Source: Bifidobacterium asteroides DSM 20089 (GTDB lineage Bacteria; Actinomycetota; Actinomycetes; Actinomycetales; Bifidobacteriaceae). Taken from it: 64,000 bases of DNA. The notes beneath the pieces were generated by a model that did no database searches, was not told where the DNA came from, and saw only the letters and a list, made by a program, of their open reading frames with translations. The stretch spans positions 682,001 to 746,000 of the forward strand of contig NZ_CP017696.1 of the NCBI RefSeq assembly GCF_002715865.1, in the 5' to 3' direction. Numbering within the stretch: position 1 is the stretch's first letter; every line of letters starts with the position of its first letter. Made by a program: the position numbers and the translations under genes. Below, piece by piece: positions 54,819-62,169 of this stretch.

Positions 54819-55481
54819 ATGAGCATCAACATCACCAAGCCACCGGCGCCGCCGCTGCAGGCCTTGGCCCTGAACCAATCGGTTCGTTCAGAGGGGCCAA
54901 CCGAAGGTATGGCCAAGACCCAGGTTCGACGAAATCGGCCCGTCTGGTCATTTACGCCGCTGCAGGCCTTGACGGCCATCCTTATTCTGGTGGCGGCCCT
55001 TGCCGTAAGTCTGACCCTGCTGGCCCAGCAGGGTCAGGCCCTGGCTGCAGGAGTAACCATTGACGAGTCCGAGACCAGGTCATCGCCTCCTGCTAACAGC
55101 GATGTGAACAGCGCTGCGCACCTTGGCAAGCAGGCCTCGGGTAACGAACGTAGACGGAACACTCCGAATGAAGCGGGCAGCCAGCAGGCCGATCCGGTCT
55201 CAGACTCCGCCCAACATGCCGAAAAGGCCGACAATGCTGCTGCTCCGGCCTCCAGTGCCTCCTCGGGGTCGACCGATCAAGCGGGACGCGTTAATCTCAA
55301 CAGCGCCAGCCAGCAGGATCTGGAAAATGTCAAGGGGATCGGTCCGGTCAAGGCTACAAAAATATTGGAACATCGGCGCGCCATCGGCGGCCGATACACC
55401 TCGGTCGACCAGCTTCTGGACGTTCCCGGCATCGGTGCCAAGACCCTGGCCCGATTACGCCCATACCTGGTGGCACAATGA
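54819..55481 (+). CDS. comEA: ComEA-like DNA-binding competence protein
   Basis: A 220-residue membrane-anchored protein. A single membrane helix at about residues 49-72 is followed by a low-complexity Ser/Ala/Gln linker and a C-terminal helix-hairpin-helix domain (RVNLNSASQQDLENVKGIG, ILEHR, DVPGIGAKTLARL). ComEA binds incoming double-stranded DNA at the cell surface. Its stop overlaps the comEC start by four bases. Confidence 0.9.
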   Translation: MSINITKPPAPPLQALALNQSVRSEGPTEGMAKTQVRRNRPVWSFTPLQALTAILILVAALAVSLTLLAQQGQALAAGVTIDESETRSSPPANSDVNSAAHLGKQASGNERRRNTPNEAGSQQADPVSDSAQHAEKADNAAAPASSASSGSTDQAGRVNLNSASQQDLENVKGIGPVKATKILEHRRAIGGRYTSVDQLLDVPGIGAKTLARLRPYLVAQ

Positions 55482-57703
55482 TGGCCGGTCATTCAAGAGT
55501 TCACGATGGGGCTCACGATGCGACCGATCGGGAGAACGGAAGCCGCAATCTTCGGATGCTTCCTGCCGCTTGTCTGGCATGGGCGGTTGCCCTGCTGGTC
55601 CCTTGGCTGCTGGATCGGAACATGGGCGAATCGATGACAGGAACGTTTAAGGGCGGCGATTGGTCCAAGTCGGTAGGAGGGTCCAGAGGCGGCATGGCCG
55701 ATGGGGGTACGGTCGGTGGAGGAATGGACATGGCGGTCTGGCTGGCGCCGCTTGTCCTGGCGCTTCCATTACTCCTTGCAATGATCCTGCTTGCCATCAG
55801 GTTCGTATGCTTGGTCGCCGCAGAGGACCCCGATTGCGGTGGCCGGGTATTTCGCCGGCGTCATCGCTCACGTGGGCGGAACCAGCTGCCCCGAGTCTGT
55901 ATGCGTCCTGGGAACAAGGATCGCAGGGGAAAAAGTCGTTGGAACGAAAGCCATCGTAATACACCCTGTGTGGATACCACGGACACCAGAAAGACCAGTC
56001 ATGAGAACACGGCTCATCGGGATATTCGGTTTCAGTGGCTGCAGCGATTCTCAAGCCAACACTCGTACGCTGGGTCCAGGCGTTATTCTGCTCCCTGGTC
56101 TTCCTCACTCCATTCTTCTTCCATACTTGTCTCACCCTCCTCAACCCAGGTGTCCACTGGGTTTGGTCTTCGGAGACTACCGATACTGGCCGTCCTGGCT
56201 GCGGTGGCTTTGGCTGTGGCTACTGCAGCTGCAGTTGGTCATGAGTCAGTGCGCGGCGGGCCTGCAGCCCGTCAGATCCGTCAGGGGAAGGCGCTTGCCG
56301 AGGTGCGTGGCCGGGCTGTGGGCCCTATGAGCGCATCCTCCCGGCGAGGCTGGGACTGTCAAACGGAATTAAGGCTGCAATGGGTGACTGTGTCCGGGGT
56401 GCGCATGCCTTCCGATGAACGGATCATGCTCTTCGCCCGCAGCCGGTCATGCCAGCTGCAACAGGGCGGACAGTATCGTGCGCGAGGCCTCTTGGAACCC
56501 TCCGCCTACGGCCGTTCTATGCCCTGGCTGGCTGTGGAAGATGGCACGAAACAGGTCAGGCCGCCATGGCCCGGCAGACGATTGATTGCACGCATGCAAG
56601 GGGCCTTTCTCGAACAGACCAGCAGACTGGACGACCAAGGACGCATCCTGGTTCCCGGGTTGACCACGGGCATCCTGGGCAACCAAACCCTGCCCGGGTC
56701 GGATGGCTCTCTAGGCAGACCGGCGGTGGAGCCCGCCTATGCAGCCCGTCTGACCCAGGATTTCCGGGCATCGGGCATCCTTCACCTGATGGCTGTATCC
56801 GGCGGGCACTTCATGATCCTGGCTTCGTTGCTGGTTTCGACCATGCGGGCCCTGCGCTCGCCACCCTTGCTGATGGCTCTGGTTTTGTCTGCCGCCTATC
56901 TGGGTTTGGGTATGCTGATGGTCCCCGGGGATTCAGTCTTGCGAGCTCAGGCCATGGGGCTTCTTTCGACATTGGCTCTGGCTGCCTGCCGGCCCGCCCA
57001 GTCAGTGAATACCTTGTCCTGGTGCGTGCTGCTGGTCCTGATTCTGCGGCCTTCCATGGCCGCAAGCTACGGTTTTGCGCTCTCCTGCGGTGCCGTGCTG
57101 GGCATAGGTCTGGGCAACCGGCGGTTGACGGCCCTCCTTGAAGACCATCTTCCGGCATTTCTGGCGCGCCCATTGGCCACGACCCTGTGTGCCCAGGCCG
57201 GGACGCTGCCTGTGCAGGTGCTCATGAGTCCCGGACTGCCTCTGCTGGCCCCAATGGCCAACCTTCTGGTCACTCCTGTGGTCGACGCTGCCACGGTGAC
57301 CGGCCTGCTGGCTCTGCTCACCTCCTGGCTCTGGCCTCCAATAGGGCTCTTGCTGGCGCGACTGACCTCCCTGGGTACCGGAGTCATGGCTTTTGCCGCC
57401 ACATGGCTGGGTGAGGCTGTTGCTCCGGCGGCCTGGCCATCGGGGCCAGTCGGCAGTGCCTGCCTGCTTGTTCTGGGTTTGATGGCCGTGATTGATCACC
57501 GGCTGATTCGACTCATCCGTGCCCGGATGCGGGACTGTTCATGGTCAGCGCTGACAGACGTGACCTCGGGGGTTCCCTTTCGTCCATCGGCCTGGGTGTC
57601 AATCAAGGGCTGGTTGCAGCAGACCTATGGTCTTCTGACACAGTTGGCCTTCAAAAAACGACCGAGGTCAATGTCCAGTGATGAAGGGAGATTTGAGTCA
57701 TGA
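55478..57703 (+). CDS. comEC: ComEC/Rec2-family DNA-uptake channel protein
   Basis: A 741-residue integral membrane protein that forms the DNA-uptake pore. The competence domain begins at LTQDFRASGILHLMAVSGGHF, and many helices follow. N-terminal helices lie near residues 28-44, 88-113 and 228-247. Between the second and third is a basic, Ser- and Cys-containing stretch of about 110 residues that is longer and less GC-rich than expected. The C-terminus lacks the metallo-beta-lactamase-like domain of B. subtilis ComEC. It overlaps both comEA and holA by four bases. Confidence 0.88.
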   Translation: MMAGHSRVHDGAHDATDRENGSRNLRMLPAACLAWAVALLVPWLLDRNMGESMTGTFKGGDWSKSVGGSRGGMADGGTVGGGMDMAVWLAPLVLALPLLLAMILLAIRFVCLVAAEDPDCGGRVFRRRHRSRGRNQLPRVCMRPGNKDRRGKSRWNESHRNTPCVDTTDTRKTSHENTAHRDIRFQWLQRFSSQHSYAGSRRYSAPWSSSLHSSSILVSPSSTQVSTGFGLRRLPILAVLAAVALAVATAAAVGHESVRGGPAARQIRQGKALAEVRGRAVGPMSASSRRGWDCQTELRLQWVTVSGVRMPSDERIMLFARSRSCQLQQGGQYRARGLLEPSAYGRSMPWLAVEDGTKQVRPPWPGRRLIARMQGAFLEQTSRLDDQGRILVPGLTTGILGNQTLPGSDGSLGRPAVEPAYAARLTQDFRASGILHLMAVSGGHFMILASLLVSTMRALRSPPLLMALVLSAAYLGLGMLMVPGDSVLRAQAMGLLSTLALAACRPAQSVNTLSWCVLLVLILRPSMAASYGFALSCGAVLGIGLGNRRLTALLEDHLPAFLARPLATTLCAQAGTLPVQVLMSPGLPLLAPMANLLVTPVVDAATVTGLLALLTSWLWPPIGLLLARLTSLGTGVMAFAATWLGEAVAPAAWPSGPVGSACLLVLGLMAVIDHRLIRLIRARMRDCSWSALTDVTSGVPFRPSAWVSIKGWLQQTYGLLTQLAFKKRPRSMSSDEGRFES

Positions 57704-58677
57704 CCAAAGCTCAGCAGGAGAACCCTTCCGTCCATCTGGTGGTCGGCGGCGATCCCTTCCTCAACGGGCAGCGTGTCAAGGAGCTGTGCGCACAGGCATG
57801 TGCCGCCCATCCGGACAGCGAATACATAGAGATGGACGCGGCAGACTGCGACGCTTACGCCTTTCAGGAGGCGGTCGGACCTTCCCTACTCAGTCAGACG
57901 GCCGTAGTCCTCCTGGATGACCTGCAGGCGGCCGATGAGGCCTTGACTCAGGCCTTGGTGGATTTCTGCCACGAGCCTGCGGAATCCGAATCCAGCATCG
58001 TCATTGCACGTCATGACGGGGGCAACCGGGGCCGCAGGCTTCTGGACCAGATGGAACGGGCCGGAGCAGTCATAGAGCGTATGCCGGATCTGAAGAAGTT
58101 CGATGACAAGGTCGATTTCGTCTATGGGCAATTCAAGGCCCATCAGCGCCGTATCCAGCCAAGGGCGGCCCAGCGTCTGGTCGATGTCCTGGGCGAGCGT
58201 ACTCCGGAACTTGCCGCCATGTGCTCCCAGCTCTGCTTCGATTTTGACCAGGACCCAATGACCTTGGAGATTGTCAACCATTATTTGACTGATAACCCAG
58301 CTGTGTCCGGATTCGCTGTGGCGGACAGGGCCCTTGCCGGCAGACCGGCCCAAGCAGTCGTCGCACTGCGTTCAGCTCTGGAACAGGGCAACGAACCAGT
58401 ATCCCTGATTGGAGTACTGGCCCTGAAGCTACGAACGTTGGGCAAGGAGGCTGCCATCGAGTCGGGATCCATCACCACGGCCGAGGCCAAGGCCGCATAC
58501 TGGCAGTTACGAGAAGCCAAGAGGCAGTTGCATGGATGGACCTCCTCCGGTCTGGCGGCCTGCATCGAGGCCCTGGCCCAGGCTGATGAGGTCAGCAAGA
58601 CCAGTAGCGGCGATGCCCGCTATGCTCTGGAACGTGCAGTGGAGCTGATCGCAGCCAAGGGAAGGACATTGGCATGA
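57700..58677 (+). CDS. holA: DNA polymerase III subunit delta
   Basis: The delta subunit of the clamp loader, which opens the sliding clamp. The 325-residue product shows the N-terminal VHLVVGGDPFLNGQRV strand-loop in place of the Walker site, and helical middle and collar domains (LTDNPAVSGFAVADRALAGR, ISLIGVLALKLR-like segment). It starts on the last bases of comEC and overlaps tsaE by four bases. A comEA-comEC-holA order is frequent in bacteria. Confidence 0.92.
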   Translation: MTKAQQENPSVHLVVGGDPFLNGQRVKELCAQACAAHPDSEYIEMDAADCDAYAFQEAVGPSLLSQTAVVLLDDLQAADEALTQALVDFCHEPAESESSIVIARHDGGNRGRRLLDQMERAGAVIERMPDLKKFDDKVDFVYGQFKAHQRRIQPRAAQRLVDVLGERTPELAAMCSQLCFDFDQDPMTLEIVNHYLTDNPAVSGFAVADRALAGRPAQAVVALRSALEQGNEPVSLIGVLALKLRTLGKEAAIESGSITTAEAKAAYWQLREAKRQLHGWTSSGLAACIEALAQADEVSKTSSGDARYALERAVELIAAKGRTLA

Positions 58678-59276
58678 GCCCGCAGGAGAGCGCCGGGCGG
58701 CAGGATGGGTTCAGGCTGGCCGTGCCCACAGGCGATGATATGCAACGCCTGGGCAGAAACCTGGCCACCTGTCTGCAAGGCGGGGATGTGATCCTCCTGT
58801 CCGGACCTCTGGGGGCGGGCAAGACCACGCTGGCCCAGGGGCTGGGCAGTGGACTTGGAGTGGACGGCCCTGTAGTCTCGCCCACGTTCACCATTGCAAG
58901 AGAGCTGCATGGCCATCTGTCCGACGGCTCACCTGTTACCCTGATTCACGTGGATGCCTACCGGCTGGGCGGACAGGACTATCTGCCCGGCGAGGATGCC
59001 GTTGATCGACTCCTGGACGAGCTGGAGTCCCTGGGTCTGGACGAGGAGTTGGAGGATCCGGGCCAAAGCACCATCATTCTGATGGAGTGGGGCGAGCAGA
59101 TGGCTTCAGCGCTGGCCGATCAACGTCTGGAAGTGACCATCGACCGACCCGTCGATCCCCGGGAGGATCCTGACGCGCCACCCAGCTCCCAGGGTCAGCG
59201 TATGGTACGTCTGCGTGCAGTGGGTCCTTCATGGGCCACCAGACTGGAGCAGCTGAGAAAGGCGATGACGGTATGA
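58674..59276 (+). CDS. tsaE: tRNA threonylcarbamoyladenosine synthesis ATPase TsaE
   Basis: ATPase that supports the TsaBD complex in making t6A37 on ANN-decoding tRNAs. Walker A is GPLGAGKTTLAQG, followed by VDGPVVSPTFTIARE, VDAYRL and LMEWGEQM. At 200 residues it has a longer C-terminus than E. coli TsaE (153 residues). It overlaps holA and tsaB by four bases each. Confidence 0.93.
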   Translation: MSPQESAGRQDGFRLAVPTGDDMQRLGRNLATCLQGGDVILLSGPLGAGKTTLAQGLGSGLGVDGPVVSPTFTIARELHGHLSDGSPVTLIHVDAYRLGGQDYLPGEDAVDRLLDELESLGLDEELEDPGQSTIILMEWGEQMASALADQRLEVTIDRPVDPREDPDAPPSSQGQRMVRLRAVGPSWATRLEQLRKAMTV

Positions 59277-60061
59277 ACGGGACCGATACACCCCTTTTGG
59301 TGATCGATACCTCGTATGGCTCGACTGTGGGGCTGCCCGGACGGGAGCCTTGCATCGAGACCGACTCGCGCTCGCATGTGGAACGCCTCCAGGTCAATAT
59401 CGCCAAGGTCATGGATCAGGCTGGGCTGCATGCAGAAGATTTGAGGACCGTCGTGGTGGGATTGGGCCCTGCGCCCTTCACCGGGCTGCGGGCGGGTATC
59501 GTCACCGCCAAAGCCCTGGCATTTGCCACTGGCGCCCGTCTGTTGGGTCAGGACATCCTGGAGCCGCAGGCCCGTTATGCATACAGCCGGTTCAAGCAGC
59601 GGGACCAAGACCATACCCGGCTGCTGGTTCTGGCTGTCAACGATGCTCGACGTCGGCAGCTCTACTACCGTCTCTTTGACGACTTTGTAGATGTGGAGGC
59701 TCCGGCCAGGCCGCTGACCGAAATGAGCATCGACTACCCAGCTGCTATCTGTGAGAGAATCGCGGCCATCGCGGAGGAGCGGGAGTCTCTGGACCACGGT
59801 CCTGTCACTCTGGTCATCAGCGGCCACGGGGCTGGCCGCTACGCAGACCAGTGGGAGCGCCTGGATAAGCAATCTGATATACGGGTACTGCTGGACGAAG
59901 GCTCCTTCCTGGAGAATGGGACACGAGGGACGGGTCTGATGGCTGCTTGTGCATGCCGACGTGCCCAGCTGGGGCTGGTCGATCCAGTGGAGCCGCTTTA
60001 CCTTCGTCGACCGGACGTGTCGGTGCCCAATCCGCTCAAGCATGTAGCAGTCCGGTCATGA
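59273..60061 (+). CDS. tsaB: tRNA threonylcarbamoyladenosine synthesis protein TsaB
   Basis: Catalytically silent partner of TsaD in t6A synthesis. The 262-residue ASKHA-fold protein has LLVIDTSYGSTVGL near the start, VGLGPAPFTGLRAGI and TAKALAFATGARL. ATG 59273 overlaps the tsaE stop by four bases (ATGA) and fits the family start. Its end overlaps rimI in the same way. Confidence 0.93.
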   Translation: MNGTDTPLLVIDTSYGSTVGLPGREPCIETDSRSHVERLQVNIAKVMDQAGLHAEDLRTVVVGLGPAPFTGLRAGIVTAKALAFATGARLLGQDILEPQARYAYSRFKQRDQDHTRLLVLAVNDARRRQLYYRLFDDFVDVEAPARPLTEMSIDYPAAICERIAAIAEERESLDHGPVTLVISGHGAGRYADQWERLDKQSDIRVLLDEGSFLENGTRGTGLMAACACRRAQLGLVDPVEPLYLRRPDVSVPNPLKHVAVRS

Positions 60062-60570
60062 TTCGCGCAGCGGCCTTGGGGGATCTGGACCAGCTTCTCA
60101 ATCTGGAGGCACGGGTCTTCGGCGACCAGGCCTGGGGTCGGCAGGAGCTGCGGTTTGAGCTGTCCGCCCCTTCGCGCACCTATCTGGTATGGGAGGACCA
60201 GGGTGCCATCCTGGGCTATGGAGGTTGTTGGTCGGGCGAAAGGGATGCCGAGCTGATGACTTTGGGAGTGTTGCCGGAAGTCCGGAATCGCGGCATTGCA
60301 GGGTCTCTGTTGGTAAAGCTTATCGCTTCAGCCGACCGTATGGGGTTGCAGCGCATGAACCTGAAAGTGCGCGTAGACAACCCCGCTGCCATTGACCTCT
60401 ACAAGGATTTTGGCTTCTCCCAGACGGGACTATGCAAGGGCTATTATCAGCCTGAAGACGTGGATGCCTGGGTTATGACCATGCCTTTGAGCTCGGTCGG
60501 ACCGGGCCCGGTGGGCTCTGTCGGCCGCAAGCTTTCGAAAGGACAGGAAAGGATCATTGACCATGAGTGA
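60058..60570 (+). CDS. rimI: Ribosomal protein S18-alanine N-acetyltransferase (RimI-like)
   Basis: A GNAT acetyltransferase of 170 residues. The acetyl-CoA loop is LPEVRNRGIAGSLL, followed by RVDNPAAIDLYKDFGF. RimI acetylates the N-terminal Ala of S18, and its gene commonly sits between tsaB and tsaD. A non-conserved tail of about 30 residues follows the domain. It overlaps tsaB by four bases and tsaD by eight. Confidence 0.9.
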   Translation: MIRAAALGDLDQLLNLEARVFGDQAWGRQELRFELSAPSRTYLVWEDQGAILGYGGCWSGERDAELMTLGVLPEVRNRGIAGSLLVKLIASADRMGLQRMNLKVRVDNPAAIDLYKDFGFSQTGLCKGYYQPEDVDAWVMTMPLSSVGPGPVGSVGRKLSKGQERIIDHE

Positions 60571-61606
60571 GCCCCTGGTGCTTGGCATCGAATCCACCTG
60601 CGACGAGACCGCGGCAGCCCTGGTTCAGGGCAACCGTCTGCTGTCCAATGTGGTGGCATCCTCCATGAACGAGCACGCCCGCTATGGCGGCGTTATCCCT
60701 GAGATCGCCTCGCGGGCACACGCCGAGTCCTTTGTGCCGGTCGTCTCCAAGGCCCTCAAGGATGCAGATATGGACCTGTCCCAAGTGGATGCCATAGCGG
60801 TCTCGGCAGGTCCTGGACTGGCTGGATGCCTGGCCGTCGGCGTTTCCGGTGCCAAGGCGCTGGCCTGGGCGGCGAAAAAGCCCCTGTACGGCATCAACCA
60901 TGTCATAGGACACATAGCTGTCACGCAGCTTCAATTCGGTCCCTTCCCCCAGAATGCCCTGGCTCTGATCGTCTCCGGCGGTCACACTTCACTTTTGCAC
61001 GTGGATGACCTGGCGCGGTCGGTCCAGGTGGTGGGAACCACCCTGGACGATGCGGCGGGGGAGTGCTTCGACAAGATTGCACGTCTGCTCGGCTTCTCCT
61101 ATCCCGGCGGCCCGCACATCGACCGCCATGCCCGTCTGGGCGATCCTCACGCCATCGCTGTGCCCCAAGGGCTGACCAAGGGTCGGGCCGGAGCCGATCA
61201 TCCTTATGACTTCAGCTTCTCGGGGGTCAAGACCGCTGTGGCTCGATGGGTAGAACGCAGACAGCAGGCCGGGCTCGACATTCCCGTGGATGATGTCTGC
61301 GCCTCCCTGGCGGATTCCGTGGCCACCGTCCTGTCCCGTAAGGCCATGGCCGCCTGCCACAGGTTCGATACGGATACCCTGATTGTCGGCGGCGGATTCT
61401 CGGCCAACTCGCAGCTGCGCGGCAAGCTTCGGGAGTTCGGTGACCAGGAGGGTGTCAGGGTCCGTATTCCGAAGATCAAACTGTGCACGGACAACGGCGC
61501 CATGGTGGCCATGCTGGGCGTCAATCTGGTCCAGGCTGGATTGTCTCCCTCTGCTCCTGACTTCTCCATTGATTCGGCCATGCCAATGGACAGGATCCTC
61601 ATGTAA
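60563..61606 (+). CDS. tsaD: tRNA N6-adenosine threonylcarbamoyltransferase TsaD
   Basis: Transfers the threonylcarbamoyl group to adenosine 37 of tRNA. The 347-residue metalloenzyme shows GIESTCDETAAALV, the metal ligands in NHVIGHIAVTQL, SGGHTSL, and GGGFSANSQLR. ATG 60563 is preferred: AAAGGA lies nine bases upstream, and MSEPLVLGIEST fits the family start. It closes the run begun by comEA. The adjacent tRNA-Asn is itself an ANN-decoding tRNA, the class modified with t6A. Confidence 0.95.
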   Translation: MSEPLVLGIESTCDETAAALVQGNRLLSNVVASSMNEHARYGGVIPEIASRAHAESFVPVVSKALKDADMDLSQVDAIAVSAGPGLAGCLAVGVSGAKALAWAAKKPLYGINHVIGHIAVTQLQFGPFPQNALALIVSGGHTSLLHVDDLARSVQVVGTTLDDAAGECFDKIARLLGFSYPGGPHIDRHARLGDPHAIAVPQGLTKGRAGADHPYDFSFSGVKTAVARWVERRQQAGLDIPVDDVCASLADSVATVLSRKAMAACHRFDTDTLIVGGGFSANSQLRGKLREFGDQEGVRVRIPKIKLCTDNGAMVAMLGVNLVQAGLSPSAPDFSIDSAMPMDRILM

Positions 61607-61619
61607 TCGACACGCCAAG

Positions 61620-61648
61620 TTGTCGGATACTACGGTTCGGACTATAGT
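61620..61648 (+). promoter_or_regulatory. tRNA-Asn promoter
   Basis: TTGTCG (61620-61625) and TATAGT (61643-61648) are separated by 17 bases. Transcription would begin near 61655. The leader then folds into a perfect hairpin, GTTCAAC-GAGA-GTTGAAC (61660-61677), just before the tRNA. Confidence 0.65.
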
Positions 61649-61684
61649 ATGGTAATTGTGTTCAACGAGAGTTGAACGGGACAT

Positions 61685-61757
61685 TCCCGCATAGCTCAGT
61701 TGGCAGAGCGTTCGACTGTTAATCGAAATGTCGCTGGTTCAAGCCCAGCTGCGGGAG
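61685..61757 (+). tRNA. tRNA-Asn (anticodon GTT)
   Basis: Acceptor arms TCCCGCA and TGCGGGA pair perfectly; the anticodon loop CTGTTAA gives GTT; the T arm contains GGTTCAAGCC. The discriminator base is G; CCA is not encoded. Confidence 0.94.
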
Positions 61758-61762
61758 CTCTC

Positions 61763-61790
61763 AACCGCCGGTTCTCCGGCGGTTTTCTTT
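61763..61790 (+). terminator. Terminator of tRNA-Asn
   Basis: AACCGCCGG (61763-61771) pairs perfectly with CCGGCGGTT (61776-61784) around TTCT, followed by TTCTTT. Confidence 0.88.
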
Positions 61791-61836
61791 ATCCATCAGG
61801 TTTCTTTAATATTGCATGATCTATCAAGCAATGCCT

Positions 61837-61852
61837 CCCCCCCCCCCCCCCC
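61837..61852. repeat. Homopolymer run of 16 C
   Basis: Sixteen consecutive C residues on the plus strand. Such runs change length easily through replication slippage, and the length in one assembly may be uncertain. Confidence 0.85.
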
Positions 61853-61872
61853 TGTATCAAATGCTCCTGGTT

Positions 61873-61904
61873 GTGGCAAATACGAGTAGTGGTAAATACG
61901 AGTA
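61873..61904. repeat. 16-bp tandem duplication
   Basis: GTGGCAAATACGAGTA (61873-61888) is directly followed by GTGGTAAATACGAGTA (61889-61904), one mismatch. It lies 20 bases after the C-run. Confidence 0.85.
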
Positions 61905-62085
61905 TTGGGATGCCCAATCGATTAAATCGTGTTTAACTCTCCCGACTCGAGGCCTGGTGCTGCCGGTCTGTTTCGAATATTCCCATCCCTTGTGCGAGGT
62001 GGGATGATTACGCGGTTTTTCGTTCTGTGCCAGGAGGCACCTTCTGAGATTGCAGGAGGCGACAGACGGGTGCCTTGTCGAAGAC

Positions 62086-62095
62086 ACAACGTTGT
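62086..62095. promoter_or_regulatory. CG-centred palindrome upstream of abfA, possible LacI-type operator
   Basis: ACAACGTTGT is a perfect palindrome with the central CG typical of LacI-family operators. It overlaps a possible -35 (TTGTAC, 62092-62097) and lies 75 bases before the abfA start. The pairing -10 (TATAGG, 62117-62122, 19-base spacing) is weak. Confidence 0.4.
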
Positions 62096-62169
62096 ACTAT
62101 TCAAATGACCCATAGTTATAGGGTCGGCGAGAACCATAGACAACAGAGTCAGAACGAAGGAGTTAGACA

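Larger units (their letters stand above)
61758..62169. other. Repeat-rich gap between tRNA-Asn and abfA
   Basis: This 412-base gap holds the tRNA terminator, a run of 16 C, a 16-base tandem duplication and a 10-base palindrome close to the arabinofuranosidase gene. No convincing gene was found; a 63-codon frame through the C-run has no ribosome site that would support it. Confidence 0.6.

Noticed and set aside
61873-61904. Possible start of a CRISPR array
   Set aside because: Only two copies exist and they are directly adjacent with no spacer; no cas genes are in the window.
61816-62007. A 63-codon frame running through the C16 tract, giving a polyproline stretch
   Set aside because: No ribosome site or recognisable motif; the polyproline comes only from the homopolymer. 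It is kept in mind as a possible phase-variable frame but not called a gene.
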